The notes under the pieces: model-generated
The model's input: only the letters and a program-made list of their open reading frames with translations
Database searches by the model: none
Told to the model about the DNA's origin: nothing
Shown: piece by piece, positions 8,777-17,901 of the stretch
How the letters are laid out: each line of letters opens with the position of its first letter
Position numbering within the stretch: the first letter of the stretch is position 1
Assembly: GCF_015689195.1 (NCBI RefSeq)
Contig: NZ_CP065044.1
Location: 620,001-684,000, forward strand
Length of the DNA: 64,000 bases
Origin: Pectobacterium aroidearum
GTDB taxonomy: Bacteria; Pseudomonadota; Gammaproteobacteria; Enterobacterales; Enterobacteriaceae
Reading direction: 5' to 3'
Translations under genes and position numbers: made by a program

Positions 8777-10163
8777 GGCTTTCTCCTGTACGATGGTCGA
8801 CCTTGCGGCCTTCGGTGTCGTAGTCAATGGCGAGCGGTTTTTCGAGGTGAACGGCGACGTGTGCGCCGGGCTTCACATAGACTGCTGCGAAGGCCTGGCC
8901 ATAGAGTTTGTTGACCCAGTCAGACATGTCGCGTACGCCGCCGGCGAGAATGCGGCCCACAGCCTCGTTGCTGCTGATGCCCACGGTGCCGATGGAGCCG
9001 TCGGCACCGGCGTAGGACATCTGACCGCTGTCCGAATCGATGAAGGATGCCGCGCCTGCGCCTGCTGCGGTGATCAAAGCCTGTGTACCGAGATACTGCT
9101 GGGCATTGCTGCGGCGCTCGCCGGACACGCACGGGATACCGTAGGGGTCACTGATCCACCCGAGACCGTTCTGGTCATTGCTTTGCTGATGACTGCGTTC
9201 GCTGTCTTCCGGAATGGTGCGGATGGTGCCGTCGTGGAAAACGAAGGTGATTGAGCGTACCTGTCCCCTGACGCATGAGAGCGTCCAGTCGCCGGACGCG
9301 GTGCCACTGAACACAGCGCCAGCCACATCAGGGATATCGATGCCGTTGGCCGTCAGATTGTCGGGGCCGACCAAGACTTTGAAGGGATAGGGGTCATTGA
9401 CGGTGCCATCGATCGGTACGCGGCCAATCAAGGCTGTCATCGCGACTGAACCCATCAGTGTTGAATTGGTGGGGACGGTGTAAACGGCCCTGGCGGGGTT
9501 GGCTCTGGTCGCGTTTGTGCGGGTACTGGTGACGCTTTCGACCGTGGTGTCCAGCGTCTTCTGGGCGGGCCCGAAACGTGTCGGAAAGTTCAGCGCAGCG
9601 TTGCCATGACGGCCATCAGTCTGTCTGGCATCGTCAGGCTCTACCCAGCGGATCGTGGCCTCGTCGCTGAATCCTTCAGCATCCCCGTCTCGCAGGCCAA
9701 GGCCGACTGGCAGGTCGCCGTGACCGGCGTTGCCGATACTGTCCAGCCGCCGTTGCAAATCTGCCAGCAGACCCTCAGCTTGTTGGCGCTCGTTGTTGAG
9801 TTGCTCCTGGTCGCGGCGAAGGCTGGCCCGCTCGGATTCCAGTGTGGTACTGATACGCTGGTCAATGGCACTTTCACGTTGACGCAGACGCTGGTTTTCT
9901 TCTCGTTGTGCCCGGTTGTCGGTGGTGGCGGTTTGTAGCTCAGTGCGCAGTTGCCGAACCTGGGCCACCAGCGTCGCGACAGTATCGCGTGGCGTGTCCC
10001 CTTCGATGCCCAATGCCTTCATTTCCTCCGGGGTGAGCTGGCTGCCCGTCTCTGCCGTAGCAGAGGACTGTGTGCCGCCACCAGAGAACAGGCGGATGCC
10101 AACGAACAGGACCAGCAGTGCGACGGGGATCATCAGCCATTTCAACAGACCGTTACTGCGCAT
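8757..10163 (-). CDS. TraB/VirB10-like conjugation protein, PFL_4705 family (TIGR03752)
   Basis: 468 residues from the ATG at 10163. A single membrane anchor (LLKWLMIPVALLVLFVGIRLF) is followed by a predicted coiled coil (about residues 60-130, rich in Glu, Arg and Gln) and a C-terminal periplasmic beta domain. This is the TraB/VirB10 layout: an inner-membrane protein spanning the periplasm to the outer-membrane channel. The start lies ten bases inside the end of the TraK-like gene. A longer in-frame extension to 10385 would run through that gene and was rejected. Confidence 0.88.
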   Translation of the reverse strand: MRSNGLLKWLMIPVALLVLFVGIRLFSGGGTQSSATAETGSQLTPEEMKALGIEGDTPRDTVATLVAQVRQLRTELQTATTDNRAQREENQRLRQRESAIDQRISTTLESERASLRRDQEQLNNERQQAEGLLADLQRRLDSIGNAGHGDLPVGLGLRDGDAEGFSDEATIRWVEPDDARQTDGRHGNAALNFPTRFGPAQKTLDTTVESVTSTRTNATRANPARAVYTVPTNSTLMGSVAMTALIGRVPIDGTVNDPYPFKVLVGPDNLTANGIDIPDVAGAVFSGTASGDWTLSCVRGQVRSITFVFHDGTIRTIPEDSERSHQQSNDQNGLGWISDPYGIPCVSGERRSNAQQYLGTQALITAAGAGAASFIDSDSGQMSYAGADGSIGTVGISSNEAVGRILAGGVRDMSDWVNKLYGQAFAAVYVKPGAHVAVHLEKPLAIDYDTEGRKVDHRTGESHALELD

Positions 10164-11055
10164 GATGTACCTCCGTTGTCGGGGGCGTGTTGGCAGGCAA
10201 GTGCATGGCAGGATCAAAGCGCTGGATGGCGGGCAGTAGCGACTGCGGCAGTCCGTGCTTACGGGTAACCAGATACAGCACCGTGGTGTCTTCGGGGGAG
10301 CCGCGTGGACCGAGCGCCGTATGTTGGAAAGTGGCGGTGAGGAAATCACCTTGCAGTGCGCGTGGATCGAGTTCAACCCAGCCATTGCCTGTATGGGTCA
10401 GTCGCACGGCAGTGACCCACTGATCTTCCAATCGCCATGAAGCCAGCGCTTTTGCCTCTACAGGCAGTGTCGGCAGCAGCGTATCCAGTGGCAGGTCGTG
10501 GCGCAGGCTGATGCGCATTATGCCGGGCACAGGCTCTAGGGTGCGTAATGGTGCGTACAGGCTTTGTGCGGCGTAACGTGTGAGTACCACGGCTACAGGT
10601 GTTTCACGTTGCGCCGGTCTGGCCTGATCTGCCGTGGGGGCGGGGGTTGCGTTGTCTGGCGGCTGACCATAGCGGGGTGGGGTGGCATTACCCTCAACGA
10701 TGCGTATCGGCTCAAGTGCTGACTCGCCGTCTTTGGCTGGTGTGGCCGCAATGTCGAGCAGGATCAGCGCACCGCTGTCGGCGTCCTGCAACTGCAATCG
10801 GGTGGGTTCGATAGGCTCGCTGGCACGCAGGTAGATGGCTCCACCTGCGCTCTGTACACGCAGACGGTCGCCGATGCTGGCCGGGACGCCGACACGGACA
10901 TTGCGATCTACGAACACGATGCGTTCCTGCCCAACAGAAAGTGGCACGGCAAGTGGCAGTCGCTCCCAGCGCAGGATTTCCACGGCATGGAGCGCAGGAG
11001 TCTGCACCAAGGCCATCAGCCCCAGCCAGATGAGACAGAGACGACGATGTTTCAT
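10153..11055 (-). CDS. TraK-like conjugation protein, PFL_4704 family (TIGR03749)
   Basis: 300 residues with a signal peptide (cleavage near LHAVEI). The rest is predicted beta-rich, including DRNVRVGVPASIGDRLRV, typical of TIGR03749, the periplasmic TraK/VirB9-like partner of the lipoprotein and VirB10-like protein in the core complex. The start overlaps the stop of the VirB8-like gene by four bases. The middle (about residues 125-155) is rich in Pro, Ala and Thr and is probably a linker. Confidence 0.87.
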   Translation of the reverse strand: MKHRRLCLIWLGLMALVQTPALHAVEILRWERLPLAVPLSVGQERIVFVDRNVRVGVPASIGDRLRVQSAGGAIYLRASEPIEPTRLQLQDADSGALILLDIAATPAKDGESALEPIRIVEGNATPPRYGQPPDNATPAPTADQARPAQRETPVAVVLTRYAAQSLYAPLRTLEPVPGIMRISLRHDLPLDTLLPTLPVEAKALASWRLEDQWVTAVRLTHTGNGWVELDPRALQGDFLTATFQHTALGPRGSPEDTTVLYLVTRKHGLPQSLLPAIQRFDPAMHLPANTPPTTEVHHAQ

Positions 11056-11732
11056 GGGGTTTCTCCTTGTGTGCCCAGGCCGCCACGACTGGGGGCTTCC
11101 TGTGCCGAAGCTGCGATGCGCTGCGGGGCACCGTCATAGCAGTCCAGCATGAGGCCGAACGGGTTACGGGCTGGATCGATATCTGCACGTGTGACTTTCA
11201 CGGGATAGCGCACCAGAGCGCGTTTGACCTGCTCCGGGCCGTGGTACTCGTCGGCACTGAGGTCGAGTGTGACGACCCAATCGCGGTCAGAGACCACGCG
11301 CACCCGTGCTGTAGGGTTATCGCCATAGCCGCGACCGGGAATTTCGTAGACACCGCGTACACGTTGCCGCAGTTCGCCCGTGCTGCGGCGATAGTCGTAA
11401 TCTGCCTGCAGAAAGGCACGGCATGCCGGGGTGAAATATGGTGATAACGCATGGAGGTTGCGCGTGTAGTCCTCTTCTCCGTTAGTCGGCCAGCGGTTGA
11501 GTTGCTGGAACACGTAGAAGGTGAAGGCATAGACCGATTCGGGGGGCACTTCCCACCAGGCCCGGGAACTCCCCGAACGCAGATCAGGGGGGACATGGAT
11601 CGTCAGATCGCGCGGTGCGCTCCACCAACCGGCACCCATGACCAGTGCCACCAGCAGTAAGGCGCTGGCACCGATGCGAAGGGTCTTGATGTGCGCTTGT
11701 AGATGCGTGACTTCGTTCTTGAATCGGCTCAT
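11052..11732 (-). CDS. TraE/VirB8-like conjugation protein, PFL_4703 family (TIGR03746)
   Basis: 226 residues: a short cytoplasmic N-terminus, one membrane span at about residues 20-37, and a periplasmic domain with Trp, Tyr and Phe in conserved places (SVYAFTFYVFQQLNRWP). It fits TIGR03746, a bitopic inner-membrane scaffold of the T4SS analogous to TraE/VirB8. Both ends overlap neighbours by four bases (ATGA type), so it is translationally coupled inside the pilus assembly operon. Confidence 0.88.
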   Translation of the reverse strand: MSRFKNEVTHLQAHIKTLRIGASALLLVALVMGAGWWSAPRDLTIHVPPDLRSGSSRAWWEVPPESVYAFTFYVFQQLNRWPTNGEEDYTRNLHALSPYFTPACRAFLQADYDYRRSTGELRQRVRGVYEIPGRGYGDNPTARVRVVSDRDWVVTLDLSADEYHGPEQVKRALVRYPVKVTRADIDPARNPFGLMLDCYDGAPQRIAASAQEAPSRGGLGTQGETP

Positions 11733-12127
11733 CGCGTTGTCCTTCTATTCGACCAGGAGCCTGAACGCGTGATCAGCAGGTGTCCGCCAACCCAGCCTGT
11801 GAGCGGCGGGTAGCGAGTCGTGATGTGCCATTGCAACTGACGGTACAGCCAGGTATCAGGCCGGCCGCGTTTCTGTCGTCGCAGGAAGCCGCCACCGATG
11901 AACACGCCGCAGGCGATGCCCAGCACAATGCAGGTCGGTGCCAGAGCGATGGTTGAAAGCAACCAGGACAGCGGCACGCCGATAATCAGCCCGGCGCTAC
12001 CGGACAGGCCGCAGCAGATCCACAGCTCATCAGCCGTCAGGCCGCGTACCACCACCGGATGTCGATTAAGCCGATGTGGCAGGAACGTGATGGTGCCGTC
12101 CGTACGAACATGTGGATGCTCTGACAT
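11729..12127 (-). CDS. TraL-like membrane protein (TIGR03750)
   Basis: 132 residues with two closely spaced membrane segments at about residues 34-80 (ICCGLSGSAGLIIGVPLSWL and ALAPTCIVLGIACGVFIGG). A short charged segment and RGRPDTWLYRQLQW follow. This matches TIGR03750, a small inner-membrane protein related to TraL/VirB3 that works with the TraC ATPase at the base of the pilus. It follows the pilin-like gene after a 12-base gap and overlaps the VirB8-like gene. Confidence 0.85.
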   Translation of the reverse strand: MSEHPHVRTDGTITFLPHRLNRHPVVVRGLTADELWICCGLSGSAGLIIGVPLSWLLSTIALAPTCIVLGIACGVFIGGGFLRRQKRGRPDTWLYRQLQWHITTRYPPLTGWVGGHLLITRSGSWSNRRTTR

Positions 12128-12139
12128 GCCCAGTCCCTC

Positions 12140-12496
12140 TTACAAAATGCCGGTGGCTTCGGTGAGCAGCCAGATGCCGATCACCAGCAGTACCGCCCCA
12201 ACGGCGACTGTCAGGCCGAATTGACCCCAGGTTTTCTTGCCGTTGTGGATTTCGGCGTAGGTGCCGTAGGCGTGATAGCACACGCCGATGAACATGCTGG
12301 CGACCACCAGAAGAGCCACCAGCAGCACGATGTCGTAGCCGTAATTGCGGATGGTTTCCATAATGCCGCCACCGGTGCCCCGAGACGGGTTTTCCAGTTG
12401 CGGCAATCCTTGGGCGAACGACAGGGCAGGTAAGGTAAGACTCATGGCCAGTGCTGCATGTTGCGGGAGACGAGCCGGAGAGAAGTGGTGTTTCAT
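12140..12496 (-). CDS. Pilin-like membrane protein, PFL_4702 family (TIGR03745)
   Basis: 118 residues from the ATG at 12496, preceded by AGGGG. It has a signal sequence (cleavage near SFAQG) and two hydrophobic segments (VLLVALLVVASMFIGVCYHA and a later VGAVLLVIGIWLL) separated by a short polar loop with NGKKTWGQ, the hairpin layout of VirB2/TraA pilins. TIGR03745 members occupy this position in the operon. Pilin function is likely from topology but not proven for this family. A longer in-frame upstream extension has no ribosome binding site and overlaps the neighbouring gene. Confidence 0.85.
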   Translation of the reverse strand: MKHHFSPARLPQHAALAMSLTLPALSFAQGLPQLENPSRGTGGGIMETIRNYGYDIVLLVALLVVASMFIGVCYHAYGTYAEIHNGKKTWGQFGLTVAVGAVLLVIGIWLLTEATGIL

Positions 12497-12516
12497 ATGG
12501 GATTGCCCCTTTCTGG

Positions 12517-12750
12517 TTACGAGAGCAGGAAAAACGTCAGCACGAGGTACATCGCGATAAAGCGCACGATGACACCGAGGAACTGACGCTGGTTGAGCTG
12601 GTTTTCGGCCCAACCGACGTAGGCGGTACGGATGGCCCATGCACCCCACAGCAGCAGCACCGCGAATACAACACCGATGAAAACGGCGGACATGGCTGCA
12701 GGTGTGATGCCGCTATTGGCCTGGAAGGCGTTGATTTGTGCGGCAGTCAT
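12517..12750 (-). CDS. Small conjugation membrane protein, PFL_4701 family (TIGR03758)
   Basis: 77 residues with two membrane segments (AVFIGVVFAVLLLWGAWAI and FIAMYLVLTFFLL) joined by a basic/polar loop (ENQLNQRQFLGV). Size, topology and position match the TIGR03758/DUF3262 family of these ICEs. It may be a second small subunit of the pilus or its base. The start overlaps the stop of the RAQPRD gene by four bases. Confidence 0.87.
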   Translation of the reverse strand: MTAAQINAFQANSGITPAAMSAVFIGVVFAVLLLWGAWAIRTAYVGWAENQLNQRQFLGVIVRFIAMYLVLTFFLLS

Positions 12751-13127
12751 GGCTGGTCCTTCAGGAAGGTGTCGCCGTGTTTTGCTGTCGATTCCTGACG
12801 GTAGTTACCGTTCAGTTCGGCAAGGTCGCGTGGCTGGGCGCGGGACGGCGTGAGATGAGCCTGGATACCGATGCGTATGCGAGCAAGGTCATCGCGTAGC
12901 CTTGGGTAGTCGAAGTAATAGCGTTCGCCTGGCTCTGCGGGGGTTCTGGATGCGCTCTGCACGACGAGGCGTTCCAGTGCGTCGAGTTGCCTTAGTGCAG
13001 TAGCCAGTTCCTGGCGTTGTGCTGGTGTGTCGGCATGAGCAGGGAACGAACTACCCAGTATTAGGGCTGCGGAGAGAAAGATGGGCGCGCTGCGGCGTAC
13101 AGCGCGAAGCTGGGCTGGGAGAACCAT
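12747..13127 (-). CDS. RAQPRD family ICE protein (TIGR01690)
   Basis: 126 residues from the ATG at 13127. It contains the defining RAQPRD motif near the C-terminus and a signal peptide ending at AHADT. This family occurs only in this class of conjugative element and is a periplasmic protein of unknown biochemical role. It is the first gene of the pilus block here, because an unrelated gene (the channel-like cargo) separates it from the DUF4400 membrane protein gene that normally lies near it. An upstream in-frame ATG at 13193 is possible but has no clear ribosome binding site. Confidence 0.9.
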   Translation of the reverse strand: MVLPAQLRAVRRSAPIFLSAALILGSSFPAHADTPAQRQELATALRQLDALERLVVQSASRTPAEPGERYYFDYPRLRDDLARIRIGIQAHLTPSRAQPRDLAELNGNYRQESTAKHGDTFLKDQP

Positions 13128-13220
13128 AGCTCCATTCCTCGGTTTATTGAGTAATGGCGTTATGTTGGTGGAATGCGTGCAGCAAGGCTGCAAACAATGG
13201 GAACTGTGCAGTTACCGGAT

Positions 13221-13258
13221 TAATGATAAATGGTGCGATGATGCACCAATTATCATTA
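13221..13258. terminator. Strong hairpin after the channel-like gene
   Basis: TAATGATAAATGGTGC (13221-13236) pairs with GCACCAATTATCATTA (13243-13258) around a six-base loop, a 16-bp stem with one mismatch. Its outer end includes the stop codon of the channel-like gene. The AT-rich stem ends could supply the U-tract in either direction, so it probably isolates this cargo gene from the RAQPRD operon. Confidence 0.65.
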
Positions 13259-14356
13259 ATCTAAAATTTTGAAAGTTAATTTTGTATTGTTAGGTAGTGG
13301 ATGCTTGATAAGTCCTTGCGGTGGTCCATCTGAAGTGAATAAAGTGGACAAGACGGTAATCAATCCGCCTAGCAAAACATAGCCATAAAGTACTTGAATT
13401 ATTATTATAATCTGGGCTATCGAACTGTCAGCAGCATGCATGTCACCAAACCCTAAGGTTGTCATTGTTACAAATGAGAAATAGATGCTGCCTATTGGGT
13501 CGTAATGTTTTAGTCCGTTGATTAATGATGGGAAAAGAAAGTATATCATTGAAAAAAATAGATTTATTGAAAAAAATGATTTGATGATTTGTTTTATGGA
13601 ATGACCATAGTCGGAGTAGCTCCAAAATTTTTTTACAAAGAAAGTGCGTGTTTTCCCTTGTTTGCGATACCAATCTTCCCAGTTATGCCTCCGGTTGCAG
13701 TATTGTAATGTTTGCCTTAATCCAGTTGAGTAGTTTGCTGCTTCAAATGAAATGCTCCTAAAATCTGTTTCGTGTGATACATAAAATAAATCGAAGTAAG
13801 TTTCGTTGTTAAATTTTGCATTGCGGAAAATAGTGCCGCAAAGGTTCATCCGTAACTCTTTTTGAGCCACTGGATTGTAACCACCGCCAAATAATTTGGC
13901 ACCTTCAAGGTTCGCTTGATAGAACTGCGTCTCATAGAATTGAGATTCGAAAAATTCTGCATTTTTGAGATTGGCCTGAGTAAGATTTGCTCTCATAAAA
14001 TCAACTAGAGTGAACTTGGCATTTTGGAACTGCGCCTTACATAGATAGGCTTCATTGAAGAAACAGTTGGCGAACTCAGCATGCTCAAAATCTGAATTAA
14101 TCAGATTGCATTCCGAAAAATCTACCCTGACCAATTTTGAATTTCTAAATGTGGCTTCGCTCAGATTTACACCAATTCCACTTGCACGATAAAATTTTGC
14201 ATCAGTGAAATTGATCCCATCAAAGTTGGCTCCTTCAAGCCTAATTACGCCATCTAGATTTTCAATGTAATTATTCCATTCAGTAAAGTCTTTTAGTTCG
14301 GCGCATTTTAAAATCAAGGTATATTGCGCCATGTTCAAGTTTTCGCTGTCTTCCAT
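13256..14356 (-). CDS. Pentapeptide-repeat protein with potassium-channel-like C-terminus
   Basis: 366 residues. Residues about 41-155 are pentapeptide repeats of the A(D/N)LXX type (GANFDG, EATFRNSKL, RANLTQANLKNAEF), which fold as a right-handed beta helix. A two-helix ion-channel domain follows: TM1 about 262-280, selectivity-filter-like TTLGFGD at 299-305 (compare TVGYGD of K+ channels), TM2 about 313-338. The gene is far more AT-rich than its neighbours, uses many ATT/AAA/TTT codons, and is placed between two core transfer genes, so it looks like recently acquired cargo. A membrane-depolarising effector or sensor is one possibility; ion selectivity and role are not known from sequence. 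Confidence 0.8.
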   Translation of the reverse strand: MEDSENLNMAQYTLILKCAELKDFTEWNNYIENLDGVIRLEGANFDGINFTDAKFYRASGIGVNLSEATFRNSKLVRVDFSECNLINSDFEHAEFANCFFNEAYLCKAQFQNAKFTLVDFMRANLTQANLKNAEFFESQFYETQFYQANLEGAKLFGGGYNPVAQKELRMNLCGTIFRNAKFNNETYFDLFYVSHETDFRSISFEAANYSTGLRQTLQYCNRRHNWEDWYRKQGKTRTFFVKKFWSYSDYGHSIKQIIKSFFSINLFFSMIYFLFPSLINGLKHYDPIGSIYFSFVTMTTLGFGDMHAADSSIAQIIIIIQVLYGYVLLGGLITVLSTLFTSDGPPQGLIKHPLPNNTKLTFKILD

Positions 14357-14451
14357 AATTATTTCTTTGAGATGTAAGTTGAGTGGTGTGAAGTAGCTTT
14401 ATATCCGTCTTCTGAATCCCTTCGCAACATAATTTCACCTAAAAAATACAG

Positions 14452-15201
14452 CTAAAGATACTTCTTAAAACTACTCGCCGTCAGAGCCACCGCGACGCCC
14501 AACAATGCAACTCCGGGCAGCAGAATCATCAGTGGATGCACTGATATCGGCAGCGCCAGATAGGTTACCCAGGGCAGCACAGCCAGCGGCAATAGCGCTG
14601 CCTTGGCTCTGTGGTAAACAAATCCTGATTCCCGACCTGCACCAAACCTGCGTACATCGCGCCGCACCAAGCCATCAACCAGGCCCACAAACACAGCCAC
14701 GATAATGAGTGGCAGTGTCAGTACCAGGACGAACAGGCGCACCATGAATGTCAACGTGGTGAAGGCTGCGGCGATCAGATAATTTTCTGACCACACATAG
14801 ACTTGGCTCATGAAGTAGCGGAAGTCGCGCGTGGGTGTCTGGCTGGGAGCTCGCGCACGCTCGGCGGTCTGCTTCATGCGCTCAAGCAGTCCGGTCTTGA
14901 CGAACATCCATTCATAGCCGGTGTCGATGAGCTGGTGTGCCGTGCGGCCCGGCTCCTGCACGATGACGCTACGGGTAAAGTTATTCGACAGGTGTCCCAA
15001 TTCGTATTGCAGCATCGCCTGCGAGTGTTGCCAGCCCTGGTCTTTCCAGAAAAGATGCATACCTGCGCATTCCACGATGATAGAAATCAGCAATGAGCCA
15101 ATCAGCACTCCCACTAACCTGAATGGCAAGATAATGACACTGGCCAGCAGGCTTTTCCGGCGTGTCTGCTGATGTTGTGCCGTAGCCGCTGGATCGCTCA
15201 T
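14452..15201 (-). CDS. ICE membrane protein, PFL_4697 family (TIGR03747, DUF4400)
   Basis: 249 residues with four to five membrane segments: one at about residues 22-45 and a group from about 145 to 240. A periplasmic region between them contains NNFTRSVIVQEPGRTAHQL. It fits TIGR03747/DUF4400, a membrane partner of the coupling protein: the gene always follows traD, and here its start overlaps the traD stop by four bases. The function is inferred from this pairing. The next transfer gene downstream (RAQPRD) is displaced by about 1.3 kb of cargo. Confidence 0.86.
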   Translation of the reverse strand: MSDPAATAQHQQTRRKSLLASVIILPFRLVGVLIGSLLISIIVECAGMHLFWKDQGWQHSQAMLQYELGHLSNNFTRSVIVQEPGRTAHQLIDTGYEWMFVKTGLLERMKQTAERARAPSQTPTRDFRYFMSQVYVWSENYLIAAAFTTLTFMVRLFVLVLTLPLIIVAVFVGLVDGLVRRDVRRFGAGRESGFVYHRAKAALLPLAVLPWVTYLALPISVHPLMILLPGVALLGVAVALTASSFKKYL

Positions 15202-17357
15202 AGCGCTTTACTCTCGTCGATAATAGGGTCGGCACCCTCATCAAGCAGTTCAGGCGGTAGCGCTTGCTCCTGTAGTGTAGGTGAGCCCTGGTTCTGCCAC
15301 CATTGACCGGTATCGGTGTAGCTTTGACGCATGTAGCCTGCCAACTGCTGAAGATCCGTCGGCATGATTTCATCTGGATCGGGGGCGGGCAGGGGCATGC
15401 GGACTTTCCACAGGTTGCCACCCTGTAGCAGTGCAAAGCATTGCCCTTTCGGAAGTTGAACGACGTGTGACGGCTCAATCATCGGCACGCTCGACATGCT
15501 GATGCGATCCTGTGTGTTGCTGGTGAAGTCGGTTTTGGCGTGGATGTCGGAGCTGTCTGTCGCGCCGCTGACTACGGTCGTCGTGTAGACCTCCACCTTG
15601 GGCAACTGTTTTGTGAGCAGTTCGGCGGTGGCTGTCTCGCGCACGCGCAGCATGAACAGGTTGTTGAAATTGCCGACGACCTGACCGGCTTTGGCGCGAT
15701 TGCCGATGCGGGCTTCAATATCACTGAGGGTTTGGGTATAAGCGGTGACCTGGATGCCAGCACCGCCGCCTTTGTTGATCATCGGGATGAATTCGTCTCC
15801 CATGAGTTCATTGAATTCATCGGCATGAACATTGATCGGCACTTTGGTGTCAGCCGATGCACCGGGCAGGCCATCGTCGATGCCGAATTTATAGATGTGT
15901 CCGGCCACAGAGACCATATCGCTGAACATTGAGTTGCCCACCGCAGCTGCGACTTCGGCATCGGAGAGCGCATCGAGTCCGACGTAGACGACCGCGCGTT
16001 TCCTGATGATCTGCATCCAGTCGAAAATCGGCCTGGGGTCACTCAGATCCGAGTAGTTCGGTGCCAGCAACTGGGCGATTTTGCCACTGGTGAGTTTTTC
16101 AAGCAGAGGCAGCAGGCTGGCGACGATCTTGTCGAAATAGGTTTTGTCGTAGCGAACCGCTGATCTTAGTCCGTCCAGTACGGGGTCGTAGTTACGGGCC
16201 TGGCTAAGATATTGTTCAAGGGCAACCACGCGCTTTTCGCGACCGATCATGTTCCTGGGAATGTTCTTCTCGTTGAGCTTGGCTTCAATCTGGACGATGA
16301 TCTCCCAGGCTTTCGGTTCTGTGCGGGCGAAGTAGTGTTGGGCGTACTCGATGAACAACGCATCGATATTGATGACATGGCGCTGGATCAGCAGGTAGTC
16401 CGGTCGTTGCCCCAGCTCGATCAATGCGCGTGCAATCACATTGACGAATCTCCAGGCAAATTCTCTGAATGCAGCAGAGTTACCCTCCCCGGAAAGCTGC
16501 CCTGCGATGCGGGTCGCGACTTCACTGATGCGACCAAAACGCCCCACCGCGTTGTAACGGGCACTGATCTCCGGCCACCCTAGATGAAACACGTAGAACG
16601 CATTCTCTCTGCCTGCACGTCTGGCCTCGACGAACATTCTTTTGAGTAGATCCGCGTCGCCTTTAGGGTCGAAAACAATGACCACTTCGTGCTCGCCCAG
16701 GTGATTCTTTCGACGAATATCCTGGGTGATGAATAATTCAGCCAGCCGCGTTTTGCCTACGCGTGTGGTGCCCAGTACCAGGGAGTGACCGACACGCTCA
16801 CCCAAGGGCAGACTGACGTCCACCTCGTCAGGCTCAATACCATGCAGGCGCGGTAAGCCGCCAACGGGCGGTAATGGCCGCACCGGATTGAGCGGTATAT
16901 CCCAGGTCGTAAGACGGGGCAGTTGCGATAATGGAAATGGTGCAAACTCCAGCCGCTCCTCCAGACGTCGGGCCAACTGGTAGGCGGATGTCGGCTCTAC
17001 ATAACGCCTGAACTCAGGCCGATAGGTTTGCATCAACCGGTGAGTGTGTTTTTGCTCCCAACGAAATCCTTTGCCAATGAACAAGCGTTGTTGGCTGACT
17101 GGCACGTCGCGGCTGGTCATCACGTAACGCGGCAGGCGACGGATATTGCGTCGGTAGCGCAGGATCACCTGTGCATCGCGCCAGCGCAGTGTGCCAAAAA
17201 TTCCGAAGGCCAGTGCGCTGCCGATGCCTATGTCCGGACTCAGCGCGAGAGACCATGGAGCCGTCAGACACAGCAGTGCGGCTCCGGCGCAAACCGCAAC
17301 GGTATAGAGTTCTACAGGTGGACGCAGTAGTACCTCGACCGGCTGAGACTGTGCCAT
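15198..17357 (-). CDS. traD: Conjugative coupling protein TraD (SXT/TOL subfamily)
   Basis: 719 residues from the ATG at 17357. Two N-terminal membrane segments lie near residues 17-55. The cytoplasmic RecA-like ATPase has Walker A GTTRVGKT at about 196-203, Walker B IVFDPKGDAD, and VHADEFNELMGDEF. Coupling proteins of the TIGR03743 type bring the relaxase-DNA complex to the secretion channel and pump DNA. The start lies just after the PFL_4695-family gene; a longer in-frame extension would overlap that gene entirely and was rejected. The order traD-DUF4400 is conserved in the family. Confidence 0.93.
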   Translation of the reverse strand: MAQSQPVEVLLRPPVELYTVAVCAGAALLCLTAPWSLALSPDIGIGSALAFGIFGTLRWRDAQVILRYRRNIRRLPRYVMTSRDVPVSQQRLFIGKGFRWEQKHTHRLMQTYRPEFRRYVEPTSAYQLARRLEERLEFAPFPLSQLPRLTTWDIPLNPVRPLPPVGGLPRLHGIEPDEVDVSLPLGERVGHSLVLGTTRVGKTRLAELFITQDIRRKNHLGEHEVVIVFDPKGDADLLKRMFVEARRAGRENAFYVFHLGWPEISARYNAVGRFGRISEVATRIAGQLSGEGNSAAFREFAWRFVNVIARALIELGQRPDYLLIQRHVINIDALFIEYAQHYFARTEPKAWEIIVQIEAKLNEKNIPRNMIGREKRVVALEQYLSQARNYDPVLDGLRSAVRYDKTYFDKIVASLLPLLEKLTSGKIAQLLAPNYSDLSDPRPIFDWMQIIRKRAVVYVGLDALSDAEVAAAVGNSMFSDMVSVAGHIYKFGIDDGLPGASADTKVPINVHADEFNELMGDEFIPMINKGGGAGIQVTAYTQTLSDIEARIGNRAKAGQVVGNFNNLFMLRVRETATAELLTKQLPKVEVYTTTVVSGATDSSDIHAKTDFTSNTQDRISMSSVPMIEPSHVVQLPKGQCFALLQGGNLWKVRMPLPAPDPDEIMPTDLQQLAGYMRQSYTDTGQWWQNQGSPTLQEQALPPELLDEGADPIIDESKAL

Positions 17358-17361
17358 TGTG

Positions 17362-17901
17362 TTATTGCTCAATGCCCGTGCTGGTGATGAGCACGGGGTA
17401 ATGCCGCAGGCCAAGTCGCTCAGCCAGGTCATCGGCCGCCACTGGCGCGAACTGCAAATCTGGTGCGATAGCACGCAGGCGTGCCAGGCCGTCTTTGGTC
17501 TCGACGTTGACCACCAGGCCGATGGCACCTCGTTCGTGAAGTAATACGCTTTGGCGCTGCAGCCACGCATGGGATGCCTCATCGTCGCCGACCAGAAAGA
17601 ACGGTTGCAGGCCCGGTGCGTCGATGAGCCGGCGTGCTACGGTGCCTGGGGAGAGCTTTGTGCTGCGTACTGGCAGCATGTCTGCTTCGGTTGCTGGATT
17701 TACCTGTATCGGTGGTATGGCAATGGGAGGGCGTGGAGTATCGGGTGAACGTACCTGAAGGTTGAGTGCCTCGTAGTACGGCAGAGCAGAGGCCCCACCG
17801 TGGTCTTCCACCACAATCGGCGGCTGTGTTGCGTGAATCAACGGCGATACGGTGGTCAGTGTCAGGAACAGGCCGTATGCCGTCTTGATGCGGGTCATCA
17901 T
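17362..17901 (-). CDS. ICE protein, PFL_4695 family (TIGR03765)
   Basis: 179 residues from the ATG at 17901 (a second ATG follows directly). It carries a signal peptide ending near IHATQ. The C-terminal hundred residues (AIGLVVNVETKDGLARLRAI and RLGLRHYPVLIT) match the family domain, which resembles the restriction-site-less thioredoxin-like TrbC fold without cysteines. The gene lies between the transglycosylase and traD and overlaps the former by four bases. The role is unknown beyond the link to conjugation. Confidence 0.82.
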   Translation of the reverse strand: MMTRIKTAYGLFLTLTTVSPLIHATQPPIVVEDHGGASALPYYEALNLQVRSPDTPRPPIAIPPIQVNPATEADMLPVRSTKLSPGTVARRLIDAPGLQPFFLVGDDEASHAWLQRQSVLLHERGAIGLVVNVETKDGLARLRAIAPDLQFAPVAADDLAERLGLRHYPVLITSTGIEQ

